A stretch of 64,000 bases of DNA from Tritrichomonas musculus (GCA_039105265.1 JAPFFF010000016.1:1612001-1676000); one strand, 5' to 3'; numbered from the stretch's first letter, positions 30,881 through 42,205 are shown. The notes: generated by a model from the letters alone, not told the origin. A program made the numbers and translations.

Positions 30881-32551
30881 CTAAATATGCTTCAATTTTA
30901 ATGCAATAGCTTTATAAGATGGTATATCAACATGAACTGGTGCATCATTTTGGATCTCAAATTCAACTGAGTAATTTGAAAGTAGGTCAGTTGCCTTATA
31001 TTTACCAGTAGCAATATTCATATATTCAATTGCGGCTTTAGGAATGTTAACATCAACTGAAACAGCATTATCGTCGAAATTAGCAACAACTAGTAAAAGA
31101 TCATCATCCTTCTTTCGTAAGAAAGGATACTGGCGAACGTTAAGATGACCATTTACGTACAACAAATCGAAGAAGGAACCTTGACTGACAGCTTTTTCAG
31201 TTCTAGCCAAAGAACAAATTTTTGTATAATTATCATACAAATCAACTTGATCTTTAGTTAATCCTTTTGGATTGTAATAACCATTTCTTAAAGCCTCAGG
31301 AGACCAATAATCAAAAATTGTTGTTCTTCCATCTCTTCCACTGTAACCTTCACTGTCCATTCCACGTTCACCAAATTCTTGGCCTGCATAGATCATGACA
31401 GGATTTGTGTTCATTAAAATTTCTATCGCTAAAGCTGGGACAGCCTTTCTGCAATCGCCAGCGAAGAAATCGCTGCCAATTCGTTGTTCATCATGATTTT
31501 CAAGGAAATATAGCATATGTCCCCAAATGTCACTTGTTGATTCCCATCTATATGTAATTTCTTGGGTGTTACAATAATGTGTCAAGGCTCCACGGAGATA
31601 ATCATACATTCCAACTTTATCGTAAAGATAATCAAATCCAGATGCAATGAAATTACGATATTGGGAAGGATCATAGACTTCTCCAATGAAAATAAAACCT
31701 GGATGCGCTTTTTTAACTCGTGATGTTGCATAAGCCCAGAATTGAGCTGGAACCATTTCAGCCATGTCGCATCTAAATCCATCAATTCCTTTGGATGCCC
31801 AATAAAGCAATATTTCAGTCATTTTAACCCATGTATTTGGTGGTGGATCGAAATGTAATGAACGGTTATCACAATAATCAATTCCATAATTGAATTTGAT
31901 TGCTTCATACCAATCATTGCAATCAGGAGTTGGACAAAAGCGATCATTTCCGGTGGCTTTTGCTGGTAATTCTGAATATACTTCCCCCTTTTCATTTTTG
32001 ATGTTGCGAAGTGATTCTGGAAGAACAAGTTGCTGATTAGGGAAATAATAAAAGTTGTTGTTTGGTGAAAAATGAACAGATTTATCGTCATCTTCACCAA
32101 GATCTTTGACATTTGCTGGCTTTGCAATTGAGTGGTATTGGCGGGCAACATGATTTGGTACGAAATCTAATATGAATTTCATTCCACTTGCATGAGTTCG
32201 CTTAATTAGGCTCTCAAATTCTTGCATACGATGGTTGACATCTATTGCAAGATCGGGATCAACATCGTAATAATCAGAAATTGCATATCCTGAACCTGCT
32301 TTTCCTTTTACTACTGCTGGATGCTGGCATGGTATTCCATGTGAAGAATAGTCTGTTGTTGTAGCATGTCTTATGCAAGCTGTGTACCAAACATGTGTAA
32401 CACCTAACTTTTTAATCTTTTGAAGAACCTCTGGTGTAAAATCGTTGAATTTTCCACAACCATTTTCTTCAATTGTTCCATTTGGTGTGCATGGTCTACT
32501 TCTGTTACCAAAAAGACGTGGGAGAACTTGGTATATGATAATTTTATCCAT
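30881..32551 (-). CDS. Alpha-amylase, GH13, cytosolic
   Basis: The protein has 556 residues. The (beta/alpha)8 barrel has all GH13 regions: DFVPNH at 129-134, GFRCD with the nucleophile Asp262, FIGEV with the acid/base Glu291, and ENHDEQ with the transition-state Asp354. An all-beta C-terminal domain follows (about 450-556). It hydrolyses alpha-1,4-glucan and, lacking a signal peptide (MDKIIIYQVLPRLF), most likely acts on cytosolic glycogen to feed glycolysis. The start MDKIIIYQVLPR at the first barrel strand is typical of bacterial-type members, which suggests an old transfer. A trichomonad initiator lies just upstream. Confidence 0.9.
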   Translation of the reverse strand: MDKIIIYQVLPRLFGNRSRPCTPNGTIEENGCGKFNDFTPEVLQKIKKLGVTHVWYTACIRHATTTDYSSHGIPCQHPAVVKGKAGSGYAISDYYDVDPDLAIDVNHRMQEFESLIKRTHASGMKFILDFVPNHVARQYHSIAKPANVKDLGEDDDKSVHFSPNNNFYYFPNQQLVLPESLRNIKNEKGEVYSELPAKATGNDRFCPTPDCNDWYEAIKFNYGIDYCDNRSLHFDPPPNTWVKMTEILLYWASKGIDGFRCDMAEMVPAQFWAYATSRVKKAHPGFIFIGEVYDPSQYRNFIASGFDYLYDKVGMYDYLRGALTHYCNTQEITYRWESTSDIWGHMLYFLENHDEQRIGSDFFAGDCRKAVPALAIEILMNTNPVMIYAGQEFGERGMDSEGYSGRDGRTTIFDYWSPEALRNGYYNPKGLTKDQVDLYDNYTKICSLARTEKAVSQGSFFDLLYVNGHLNVRQYPFLRKKDDDLLLVVANFDDNAVSVDVNIPKAAIEYMNIATGKYKATDLLSNYSVEFEIQNDAPVHVDIPSYKAIALKLKHI

Positions 32552-32553
32552 AA

Positions 32554-32559
32554 AAGTGA
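32554..32559 (-). promoter_or_regulatory. Initiator box of the amylase gene
   Basis: Minus-strand TCACTT ends 2 bases before the ATG, giving a leader of about 5 bases. It is the same hexamer as in front of the GTPase gene. Confidence 0.6.
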
Positions 32560-33120
32560 AGTAAAAATGGTGGTTTTATAATTTATTCTCTCTTTTATTT
32601 ATTTTTTAAAATGTTCTCAATATTTGAAATAAATAATGCATTCAAAATTTTATTTATTTTTAAACTATTGAAAATTTCAATAAATTATTTTATAAAATAA
32701 ATATTATTATTTCATTTTTATTGAGTCAAAAAGAAATTATTCCATTTAATAATGATTACAGATTTGTTAGAAATTAAAAACTTTTGAAACTAGTAAAACA
32801 ATTTGCTGTTAAAAAACTTAACAAATATAATATTCCTTAATTATATATTTTTGTTAAGTTTTTTTTTAGTAGAAAATAGTGCTGTAAAATATAATATTAT
32901 ATTTGTTTTAATATATTAAACCAAATTTATAAAGGTAAAATTATTTTAAATTAAATTGATAATTATCAAGGTACACCTAGGAAAAACTATCAAAAAAGAA
33001 ATAATAATAATGATTACCAATATCTAAAGTGTTTCAATGATTATAAAAAAAAAAAAACTAAATTTAAGATATATATAATATATTTATATTTTAAGAATTG
33101 AGCAAAAAACAAATGAAATT
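32560..33120. other. Intergenic, very AT-rich
   Basis: Between the amylase 5' end and the 3' end of the LRR gene. Nothing recognised. Confidence 0.4.
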
Positions 33121-34593
33121 TCATTCACTGCAATCAATATTCACTTTTACACCTGGACAAACGAAAAGTGAAAAATCAGCAGAAACATCAACAAAAGCGT
33201 TGTCATCAATTGAAATGCTTTCTCCATTAGGAATTGAAGCCACGCGTAAAGATTCGCATTCAGAAAAGCAGAGGTCTTCAATTGAAATAACCTGCGATAG
33301 AATTTCAACTGAAACAAGTTTATTGCAGCCTGGAAATGAATAATTCATGCTTTTTATGCTTGCCGGAATCAGAAGGCTCTCAATTTTACAATGAGGGCAA
33401 ACTTCACAATTTAAGCAACAAAGATTTGAATTTTCTTCAAAAATGAATTCAGTAATTGTTGAGCAGTTAAAAGCGCTATTACCAATATTTTTAACTGAAG
33501 CAGGAATAACAACTTTGGTTAATCTTGAAGTATTAACAATATCAGAACCAATAAAAGAAAGATTCGAATTTGACTCGAATGTCATCTTTGTAAGAAGACT
33601 GCAAAAATCGAAAGCATTCTTTAAAATACGTATCACAGATGCTGGAATTTCAATTTCACGAATTGAAGCTGCGAAGAAAGCGTAACTTTCAATTATTTCA
33701 AGTTGTGAATTCTTTTCAAATTCAACGGATTTAAGCTTGCTATTACATTCAAATGCATATGAGCTAATTGACTGAATATAAGAAGGAACTATTATTCTTT
33801 CAACGTCTTTCATTACATATTTCAAAATTGTATAATTATCATCATTTTCAGAGGCTTTGCTAACGAGAACTTTATTGTTATTTATTGTTGCAAAAAGTTT
33901 ATTTTGAGGTGAAATAATAAACTCTTTGACATCAAACAGCTCATCGCACCAGCCATATTCTAACCGCTGCAATTTTGCTGGGATAAAAAATCTGGTGATA
34001 GGACACATGGCGAATGCACAATTTCCAATTGAAAAGAGTTCAGAATCATCAGGAATTTCGATTGTTTTCAGACTACGACATTGATCGAAGCAAGAAGAAT
34101 GAATATATTTAATGAATGATGGGATCTTTATCTCTTTAACATCACGACGAACAAACGATAAAATATCATAAATGTCACTTTTTGTGTCAGATTTGCCAAG
34201 AAGCATTTTATTATCAATATATATATAATTTTTGTTGCCTGGTGATATTTTAATGTACTTTAACCTATTCGCTTCACTGCACCAGCCATCTTCAAGACAT
34301 TCAAGACACGCTGGAATAGAAATTCTTTCAAGTACACTGCCTGAAAATGAGTCTTTGTGAATACAGGTAACTTTTGTGTTATTTGCAAAAGAAATGGATT
34401 TAACCTTTCTAGATTGTCCAAAATCATCTATTGATCTCTTAATATCTGTGATTATGTATTCTTTTTTTTGATATTTTACCGATTTGGGAATGACAACTTC
34501 TTCTTTATCTTTTCGGGAAATATGATTAAGGTGGGCAGTATGGGTATTCTGATCTAGAGATAAAACTAACCCATTGGTTTCAATTCGAATCAT
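33121..34593 (-). CDS. BspA-like leucine-rich repeat protein
   Basis: The protein has 490 residues with irregular LRR_5 units (IPxSIKYIHSSCFDQCRSLKTIEIP type) through the whole length, interspersed with 'ISPxNKxYxxIxNxxLL' spacer units that many trichomonad LRR proteins share. No signal peptide or membrane helix is seen, so it is probably intracellular or of unknown location. Compared with the regular array at 958-1920 the repeats are more diverged and cysteine-rich near the end (CCLNCEVCPHC). The ATG at 34591-34593 is the first in frame. Function is unknown beyond likely protein binding. Confidence 0.75.
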   Translation of the reverse strand: MIRIETNGLVLSLDQNTHTAHLNHISRKDKEEVVIPKSVKYQKKEYIITDIKRSIDDFGQSRKVKSISFANNTKVTCIHKDSFSGSVLERISIPACLECLEDGWCSEANRLKYIKISPGNKNYIYIDNKMLLGKSDTKSDIYDILSFVRRDVKEIKIPSFIKYIHSSCFDQCRSLKTIEIPDDSELFSIGNCAFAMCPITRFFIPAKLQRLEYGWCDELFDVKEFIISPQNKLFATINNNKVLVSKASENDDNYTILKYVMKDVERIIVPSYIQSISSYAFECNSKLKSVEFEKNSQLEIIESYAFFAASIREIEIPASVIRILKNAFDFCSLLTKMTFESNSNLSFIGSDIVNTSRLTKVVIPASVKNIGNSAFNCSTITEFIFEENSNLCCLNCEVCPHCKIESLLIPASIKSMNYSFPGCNKLVSVEILSQVISIEDLCFSECESLRVASIPNGESISIDDNAFVDVSADFSLFVCPGVKVNIDCSE

Positions 34594-34937
34594 TTATCTT
34601 AATAAAGTTGAAAAAAATTTTCAAATTTGAAAGTGCTTTCAAAAAGTTTACATTCAAATACAAAAGCAATTTTAGGATTTTAAGGGTACTCTCAAATTTC
34701 ATTCAATTTTTGAGCAAATAATTATTTTAAAAAAGAGGATTTTCCTTGATTTTTTGGTAAATATAAAAAGAACACCAAAAATTATCAGAAGAATATTTTT
34801 TAAATGGCTCTATCTTTTAAATTGAGCAAAAAGATATCTTCAATTTTTCAAATAACAATCCAAAAATAAAATAAAACATCATAAAAATTCCTTATAAAAT
34901 AAATAAAAGCAAAACAAACGAAAAAAATCAAGTAAAG

Positions 34938-36674
34938 CAGGGTTGGCCAACGTTGACGTTAAAATCGTTGAACAAATTGTTATATCGTTGAATTGAATGT
35001 CAACGTCAACGACATTAAGGCCATTGATTATAACCGTTTCAATTTGGTCATAACGACATGTTAACGTTGAAATAATGTTGAATCAATGAATTAAGTTAAC
35101 GTTATGCTCTTTGAAAAGTTGAATTTTTTTGAGAGGCAACTTTTTCTGAAAAAAAAACTTCATTGATTCATTTTATTTTTGGCATGATTTAATAAAGCAT
35201 TATTTTGAAAAAATTAGTAAATATTATTATCATATCTATATAAATACTATGGTTGCATTTGGCACGGTTTGGGCAAAAAAGCTGCCCACCCAGGTTATTT
35301 TGATAACCCAACGGGTAAGAGCAAATTATTTGTTGATTTTATATTATTTTTAACTTTTCTTAAAAATATGTATATTTTAAATATGTGGTTTTGCATAAAA
35401 ATATTAAAATAAAATTAAAATTAAAATAGATATTTTGGAGTTTTTTTTTTATTTATTTATTTGTTTATCTATTCAATTTTTTCAAAGATAAATTCTGTTG
35501 TTATTTACAAATTCTATTGGGCTGGATACTTTTCTATGTTTTCATTCAAATTTTCAGTTAAAAAATAAAAATTTGCCCTGGGCAAAGTGGCTGGGCAGCG
35601 ACGATAGCCCATTTTTTCAATCCTTTTTAATCGGGGCTGGGCTAGCCCAAGTGAAGTTATATGATAAATTCAAAAGCTATTTTTATTATTTTCCTTTTTA
35701 AACCATTATCTTTTCTTTAATATATGATATTAATTGATTATTGTGTTTGCCAAAATAAAAAAATTCAAACATATTTTTGTATATAAATAAAGTTTGGAAT
35801 GGATTTTTTGCAAGATACTTCATTAAAATAATCATAAAAATAGGTTAATAAAGTGAAATAAATATCAATATATTTAAAAATCATATAAAATGTAAATAAA
35901 ATTTTAAACAAATTAAAATAATTTTATTTTTGTTATTGAATATTTTAATAAATTAAAAAAATAAATATTTATGTATATTCTCGTTTAAAGTATATTTAAT
36001 CATTATATTATTACATATTAAAAAAGATACACATTAAAAAATCTAATATATAAATATATTGTTTAAAATAATTAAGAAAAGATATAATATTTAAAAAAGA
36101 TATTTTTATTAACAGAATTCACAAAATAAATAAAAAGAATTCCATGAACAAAGGGAACATTACCGATTTTTTTAGTTCAAACCATAATAAAAATGATGAA
36201 AATGGTGAATTATTAGATTCAAATGCAACTACATTCCACAACTAGCAATCTAATTCAGAACAAATATCATCATTTTCATAATTTGGAAGTATTGATATAT
36301 ATTCTATGCTTTTATTCAATGCCAAAAAGTTCACACTTTAAGGACGTCCTTAAAAAGTGGCCTTTACAGGCCAAATTGATCACGTCACTTCATCATAATT
36401 TTTGAAGCTCAATTGCCTAGTGGGCTGCCCACTTCTTCAATTTTTTGACCCTATGCAACCCTAATAAATACCAAATATATATATGTTACAGAAATGATAA
36501 TTTAATTTTAAATCAACGACGATAGAAATAAAAAAGTGCCATTTTTTTTGACCATCAATTTCAACGAAACACTTATGGTTGATCGTTGACGTTGAAATAA
36601 CGAAGTTAACGTTGACAACGAGCCACCAAAAAAGTGACGCCGTTGATCAATTTTTTCAATATTGACCATCCCTG
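34938..36674. mobile_element. hAT-like element carrying a nested insertion
   Basis: The ends are inverted copies: CAGGGTTGGCCAACGTTGA on the left and, complemented, CAGGGATGGTCAATATTGA on the right. Subterminal AACGTTGAC motifs recur in both arms. The flanks AAGTAAAG (34930-34937) and AAGTAAAC (36675-36682) are an 8-bp target duplication with one difference. About 0.5 kb belongs to this element; the rest is the nested one. No transposase is encoded. Confidence 0.75.
35248..36463. mobile_element. Nested hAT-like element
   Basis: The left end TATGGTTGCATTTGGC and the complemented right end TAGGGTTGCATAGGG are similar. Perfect 8-bp duplications ATAAATAC flank it at 35240-35247 and 36464-36471. 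Internal GGGCTGCCCA and GGGCTAGCCC motifs lie near both ends, and a hairpin with core AAGGACGTCCTT lies at 36340-36351. At 1216 bp it carries no transposase frame. It inserted after the outer element. Confidence 0.75.
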
Positions 36675-36810
36675 AAGTAAACTATTCAATTTTCAAATCT
36701 GACACGAAATACTAAATAATAAGTATTTTTTAAATATTTTGATAAATATAAACTCAGCGTAAAAATTCGTCATACAGAAATTTTTATTTGTACGAAAAGT
36801 GAAAGTATTT
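36675..36810. repeat. Direct repeat, copy 1 (right flank of hAT-like element)
   Basis: AAGTAAAC-TATTCAATTTTCAAATC and about 130 following bases match 37085-37215 with scattered differences. Confidence 0.65.
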
Positions 36811-37084
36811 TTTTCTCATTATATATTCTAAGCGTATAACTGAGGAATTCAAAATTACTCAGGCCAAAACTAATAAAATATGGTCAATATTTGATAGGGT
36901 AAGCAATAAAGTTGTATTCACAAAATTCACCGAGATCATGTGATATGATCAGTTATTGAATTTAATTTCCTCTTTTTCTCATATCATATCTATAAATACA
37001 AACTTTATCAAATATATTTTTATAAGTTAAAAATCAAAAAAATGATTCGGTCAATGAAAAAATGCAAAAACAAGCAACAAATAC

Positions 37085-37215
37085 AAGTAAAGTACACAAT
37101 TTTCAAATCAGACAAAAATTAGTAAAAAATAAGTATTTATTAAATATTTTGATAATTATAAACTCAGAATAAATATTCATCATACAAAAATTTTTTATTT
37201 TTATGAAATACAAAA
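37085..37215. repeat. Direct repeat, copy 2 (empty target site)
   Basis: This copy holds AAGTAAAG only once (37085-37092), with no element inserted. Its left neighbour (GCAAAAACAAGCAACAAATAC) also resembles the left flank of the element at 34910-34930. It therefore represents the unoccupied site. Confidence 0.65.
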
Positions 37216-38314
37216 ATGCTTTTCTAAATAAAAAAATTAACGGAAATACTTTATTATCAGGTATGCCTTTCGGGAGTCCCGGGTAAACTCGATAGATTCA
37301 AATTTTCTCACTTTTTCGCATTTTTTCAATTCAAAAGTTTATACCAACAAATAGTCCCACTTTTTCGCGATTTTTCAATTCAAAAAGTTAAAAAAAAAGA
37401 GAGAAAAAATATATAAAAGTTAAAGGAAAGAATTAATTTTTTACTGATCCATCTAAAAGTGAATTTATATGTGAATACATTTTCCGTATTATTTAGATTA
37501 AATGATAAAAAGTATAAACATATTTGAGAATACATATTCCAACGTGTATTATAATTTAATAAAAGCTGGATAATTCAATCAGGCCAAATGCATGAGCAGC
37601 TTGATATGCATTCATACCAGTCTTATGCAAGGTTGTTCATTAAAGAACATAAAATTAGAAGCCAAAAAATAAATAAACGTAGGGCCACGACGATTAAAAT
37701 ATACTCAAAAATGAAAAAGAACATGAAAAACCACAAAAATAATATAAAAATGTTTATTAATACCTACATCTTGGATGTATTTCTTAATCAATTATGTAAA
37801 TTAAACTTATTGTTTTGATTGGATGACATTTTTATTGCTATTGAGACCTGATCAATTCAGCATTTGAACCCTTTTCTCATTAATTTCAAGTGTATGTAAA
37901 CCTAATCGATATTTGTGAATGGTAATAGTGTAAATACTATGTTAATATTAACTGAGCTTAAGTAGAGGACTGAGTTAAAAAAAAAAATGCTGGACCACAA
38001 CGATTAAAAATCATTGAAAAAAATTGAATAAAAAAATTGCGAAAAAGTGAGAATTTTATGATCTATCGTAAACTCGGATAATTAAACGGTCTTCCTCGAA
38101 ATTATTCCTCGAACTTTTTTCGAGAAAAAGATTTTACTCTAACGTTTATTTTTTTTAGTTCACATTTTTTTACTCTGGTAAATTTTCACTTTTTTACCCG
38201 AAAAACTCGAGTTTTAAATTAACAGAATAATAATAAAAAAATAAGCTTTATACATATTCAAAATGAATCATTTTGCTGGAAATAGTGGTTTATTATATGA
38301 TTTTTTTAAATAAA

Positions 38315-38695
38315 AGTAGTATATGGTAGACGCGTTGGCGGGGTAGATACCAGCAGCGGAGTTTCTGAATAGTTTTTGAAGGTCCGGAGCTATTTCTAGT
38401 TTTGGCTCTCTTGAGGAGCTCTGGAGAGGCTTCATTAGTGTTTGGGAGGCTTGGGAAATCTATCATGATCATTTTAAGATGCTTGGAGAGGCTTTGTGCA
38501 TGTTTGAGACCCATGGAAAGGTGTCTGATTCAACTATGGAACCACTAGAAATGCATCATTAACGTTTGAGACCCATGAAAAGGAGTTAACTATAAAATGT
38601 GAGTTAGCTTACGTCAGAGATCAGATGACATCTTGAGAAACCAAAAATGAAAAGTTATCAAAAGATTTTTCGAAAAATAAATTTTTAATTTTAAC
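38315..38695. repeat. Left terminal inverted repeat of element A
   Basis: 381 bp, apparently identical or nearly so to the complement of 44770-45150. It is clearly richer in G and C than the flanks. Confidence 0.85.
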
Positions 38696-38699
38696 TTAA

Positions 38700-39092
38700 A
38701 TGACCAATGTAAACGAAAACTTTAATGATAATAAAATGGATACATCAAGTGTTCATTTTAATGAAACAACTCTAATGAAACGAGGTAGATATGATAGCAA
38801 ATACAAAGGTGGAGTTTTTAATGAAACGGATGAGGATAAGTTGCTGGTTATTATTAAAGGTTTGATAGATTCAAATGAGTTGAAGTTATTGAAGAAGTTA
38901 GTTAGATATAATGATACAGTTTCAGAAATGAATGCAAGAGAGATGAACAAGAAGTTTAGGATAAATGGTCATGTATTTAGAACACGATATGGGAAATTGA
39001 TATTGATTCCGTATAAGTACAAGTATAAGTCAGTTAAAGATCAAGCTGAGGTAAAACTAAATGAATTTGTTAATGAATTGTCATCTATGTAA
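38700..39092 (+). CDS. Element A hypothetical protein (130 residues)
   Basis: The gene starts 5 bases inside the left terminal repeat boundary. The product is basic in the middle and C-terminus (KKLVRYNDTVSEM, FRTRYGKLILIPYKYKYK) and has an acidic segment, FNETDEDKLLVIIKGLI. No family is recognised. Its position next to the terminus and its charge would suit a DNA-binding or terminal protein, but nothing in the sequence proves this. Confidence 0.5.
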   Translation: MTNVNENFNDNKMDTSSVHFNETTLMKRGRYDSKYKGGVFNETDEDKLLVIIKGLIDSNELKLLKKLVRYNDTVSEMNAREMNKKFRINGHVFRTRYGKLILIPYKYKYKSVKDQAEVKLNEFVNELSSM

Positions 39093-39136
39093 CGTAAAAC
39101 AAAAATCTCTAAAAATATTTTTAGATAAAGATTTGT

Positions 39137-39694
39137 TTAAGCAGGTTGAATAAGGTTGTCAATATATGAAATTAATGTATTGGTGAATTGAATGATATCA
39201 TTGGATGATTGACTTTGATTGATTTCATTTATGGCTTCTTTTGTGAATTTGTTGATGTTTGTATTAATGATGTTAATGAGAATGTTGATACAATTGAATA
39301 GGACTTGTTGGATATCATCTTTATCATATGATTTGAGTTGATTATTGAATGTAATGGTAATGGATCGTAAACGTTCTTCAAGTTCTTTCTTCTTTCGTTC
39401 TCTGTATGACTTCATGTAGGCATTGTATTTTTGTTTTCGTAATTGCTCTTTTTGTTGCTTGGTAGTGGAATCATTTGGTTTGTTGGTTTGTTGTTCAGAA
39501 AGTAGAGATTCAGTATTACTTTTAGGAAGTTCATTTAATGAATCATTTGGCATTGTTGATGTTGCAGGACAATTTGTCTGATAAGTAAGACCTTCATCAT
39601 GCAAAGAAAGAGATTCATTTGGATATTCAATTTTGTTGATTCGTAATTGATTCATGTTTATATTTTCAGAAAAAAGTATGTATAATGATTTCAT
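39137..39694 (-). CDS. Element A bZIP-like basic protein
   Basis: The product has 185 residues. The middle part (about 78-110) is a basic stretch, 'KQKYNAYMKSYRERKKKELEERL', followed by hydrophobic heptads. This is the layout of a basic-leucine-zipper DNA-binding region, with the conserved asparagine replaced by the tyrosine-arginine context. The N-terminal part is polar and low in complexity. Element B encodes a comparable protein (61169-61462) with the same YRERKKxEL core. A role in element transcription is an inference. An internal Met at codon 14 is an alternative start. Confidence 0.55.
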   Translation of the reverse strand: MKSLYILFSENINMNQLRINKIEYPNESLSLHDEGLTYQTNCPATSTMPNDSLNELPKSNTESLLSEQQTNKPNDSTTKQQKEQLRKQKYNAYMKSYRERKKKELEERLRSITITFNNQLKSYDKDDIQQVLFNCINILINIINTNINKFTKEAINEINQSQSSNDIIQFTNTLISYIDNLIQPA

Positions 39695-39949
39695 AAATGA
39701 CTATACAATGATCCATAAATGATTTCATAAATGACTATATATAATGAATGTATAATGATAGTATAATAATCACTTAAATGATATCACAATGTAACGTTAA
39801 TGAATTGAGAATGTTACCATAAGGATTTGTATAATAATTTAAAATACTGAAGTAATGGTTTGCATGATTGAGTTGAATGTTAATGAATGTATCTAAAAAA
39901 TAATCATTTATGAATGACATTTATTGAAATCAGTTAATATATTTCAAAT

Positions 39950-42160
39950 TCATTTACATTTATAGTCATCAGAGGTTAAGTCATGAATGTATGGAGCACA
40001 TGACTCATTAGCTAAAGTAAGCATCTTGTTGTGAAAACCAGTTAATGCATTCTTGTGAATAGTTACCTTGGACATCAAATTGTTTTTCATTTGGAGATTG
40101 ATGTTGATGCCTGGTTTAGTGGTTTGGTTGATGAGCACTTGATGGTAGTCAGATGATTTGATGTTATTCTTCTTTAATGATACACCTTTGAGTTTGAGTG
40201 ATTTGGTTTCAATGGATCCATCATCTAAGTTGTTCCAGATAGTGTAACACTTTGGGCAGAGAGCAACTTGATTGTCACCAAACTTCTCAACGCAAGCACC
40301 AAGGATCTTCTTTGTGTCATGAAGGTTGTTGATTGAAGGGTTTGGCATGAAGAGATACACATACTTATCATAAAATTCTTTATCAGTGATGATTGAATCA
40401 AAGCCTTGTTCACCATGCTTACTCATGTCCCCAGCAACAGCAAAGTAACAACTATCTGTATCACCAGAAGTGAAATGCAATCGATTAACGTCAACACATT
40501 TGAATAGAAAGTCATAGATGAACGTAAGATACCAGAACTTAGCATTATCGAGAGTGAAGAATGATTCTTGAATATAGGTCTTGCAACGGAATGATTTAGG
40601 TTGAGATTGGATCAGGTATGAGTCTTCAGATAGAGGTACACCGTTCATGTATGTATCACTGATGATTGATTGATATGCTTTGTTTGAATCGACAATCTTG
40701 ATCTTGTTGTAATGCTCAGAGTTGAGGCCATCGTAACCGTAACTACCATTCATACTAATCTTGAAGAACTTCTCGTTACCTTTAACGTTACCACTTATGA
40801 TTTCAATTCTGTTATTCATGAATTCGTTAACGAAAGTGTTGAAACCTCTATGACAATCATATAACGATACACTCTTGATATCAATAACCTTTAGTCCATG
40901 GTCAATCAAGAACCATAAGTAATAACATCCAAAGCCTTTGAATTCATGCATTGTATCAACGGTCATAGTAAGCTTTGTATCTGATTTATCGATTGAGTGG
41001 ATATGATTGGATTTACCATAGGTGTACATGTATTGACCAATTGTTTTTGGATCGTTCTTGATGGTGAAGTTTCTGAACACTGGTGGGAAGTTAATGAACT
41101 CGTTAATCAAATTCTTTGGGCATTCAAGGATGACTGTTGTATGAAAGATGTATTGAGGATCTGGCTTGAATCGGTTTTGTGAATGGATGATGTTCATGCA
41201 TTTCTGCTTAATGGTTTCATTAACTTTACCATTCTGATCGTAACATTCAAATGTGTTTGTTAATGATCCAGGCATGTACATGATTCCTCCGTGATAAGGA
41301 TTGAATGGATGTTTAGTAGATGAGCACACTGATGGATACAATGAGTTGAAATCAATACCAATCACATGTGAGACAACGTTATCAGTATCCATTGAAATGA
41401 CTTTGTTAGTAGTTTCATCGAAATGGAATCTGTTTATGTGAGTGATTCCTCTGAGGTTGACTCTATGCATTACGTTAGACAGACCACCAGTTATGCCTTC
41501 CCTTAAACGATAGTATTCATGTTCATCAGATATGGTTGTTGGAAAGTGGTTTAGCTTACAGAACTTCTTTAACTGGATTCGCAAACGAGTTACTTGAGGG
41601 TCACTCTTTGAACGTAATCTGTTACATACTTCACAAGCTAGTTTACAATTGCTTAACTCATGACCGATGTCGTTATTGATTCTATCAAGAGTTGGTCTGT
41701 TGTCGTACGTGAAGTGCTCACCGCAAAGGTGACATTTACCGAGTTCTTTATCGTTATACATCTTCATGAACTCATCAAAGTCATCACTACAAACACATCT
41801 ATCCAAATCACGTAAAGGACCTTTGTTTTTGGTTTTACCAAGTTCGCAATGTGAATGCTTACTGTTGAACTTGACGTCTTGATCGTAATACCTATCACAC
41901 TTGTAGTTCCACCATTTCATTGTTGGTTTGAAAGTATTGACCTTGTTTATGATATCGTAATTGATGTTTGGATCGAAACCTCTATACATACATGAATACT
42001 TGGCCTCTGATGAATTCCTTGAAAGAGATAAATTATCCAACATGTCAACTCCATACTTAGCATTTAGATCAATGAGTTCATCAATAGGTTTAATCATGAT
42101 TTCAACATCGTTATCGTTATATGCTAACAGATACTCCCATCTATCTTTGAATCGTTTCAT
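39950..42160 (-). CDS. Element A family B DNA polymerase, polymerase part
   Basis: 736 residues. Palm motifs: A as GIDFNSLYPS near 266, B as KISMNGSYGYDG near 468, C as SGDTDSCYF near 565, and a KLKG-type thumb motif near 650. 'NDNDVEIM' near 15 looks like the end of the 3'-5' exonuclease. Near 142-184 there is a zinc/HNH-like module (CHLCG, then TLDRINNDIGH and CEVCNRLRS) between exonuclease and palm. The set is that of protein-primed polymerases of Polintons and relatives, which copy linear DNA from a terminal protein. This is one part of a fossil element. Confidence 0.8.
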   Translation of the reverse strand: MKRFKDRWEYLLAYNDNDVEIMIKPIDELIDLNAKYGVDMLDNLSLSRNSSEAKYSCMYRGFDPNINYDIINKVNTFKPTMKWWNYKCDRYYDQDVKFNSKHSHCELGKTKNKGPLRDLDRCVCSDDFDEFMKMYNDKELGKCHLCGEHFTYDNRPTLDRINNDIGHELSNCKLACEVCNRLRSKSDPQVTRLRIQLKKFCKLNHFPTTISDEHEYYRLREGITGGLSNVMHRVNLRGITHINRFHFDETTNKVISMDTDNVVSHVIGIDFNSLYPSVCSSTKHPFNPYHGGIMYMPGSLTNTFECYDQNGKVNETIKQKCMNIIHSQNRFKPDPQYIFHTTVILECPKNLINEFINFPPVFRNFTIKNDPKTIGQYMYTYGKSNHIHSIDKSDTKLTMTVDTMHEFKGFGCYYLWFLIDHGLKVIDIKSVSLYDCHRGFNTFVNEFMNNRIEIISGNVKGNEKFFKISMNGSYGYDGLNSEHYNKIKIVDSNKAYQSIISDTYMNGVPLSEDSYLIQSQPKSFRCKTYIQESFFTLDNAKFWYLTFIYDFLFKCVDVNRLHFTSGDTDSCYFAVAGDMSKHGEQGFDSIITDKEFYDKYVYLFMPNPSINNLHDTKKILGACVEKFGDNQVALCPKCYTIWNNLDDGSIETKSLKLKGVSLKKNNIKSSDYHQVLINQTTKPGININLQMKNNLMSKVTIHKNALTGFHNKMLTLANESCAPYIHDLTSDDYKCK

Positions 42161-42205
42161 GTCTTCTTTATATGCTTCATACTCTTCATCTGTTAATGAG
42201 TTCTT

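Larger units (their letters stand above)
34594..38314. other. Gene-free 3.7 kb of nested and dispersed repeats
   Basis: It holds the nested hAT-like elements (34938-36674), a duplicated segment (36675-36810 resembling 37085-37215), and imperfect inverted repeats rich in CGGGTAAACTCG and CTCACTTTTTCGC (about 37270-37330 against 38030-38080). No gene is supported; the short open frames here are not conserved-looking. Confidence 0.5.

Noticed and set aside
33098-33685. Plus-strand open frames within 33098-33685
   Set aside because: Shadows of the minus-strand LRR gene; the minus frame has the periodic LRR pattern.
38315-38514. Matching 67-73-residue open frames (MGLKHAQSLSKHL...) in both ends of element A
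   Set aside because: They are mirror copies because they lie in the terminal inverted repeats. There is no promoter context or family, so they are not called as genes.
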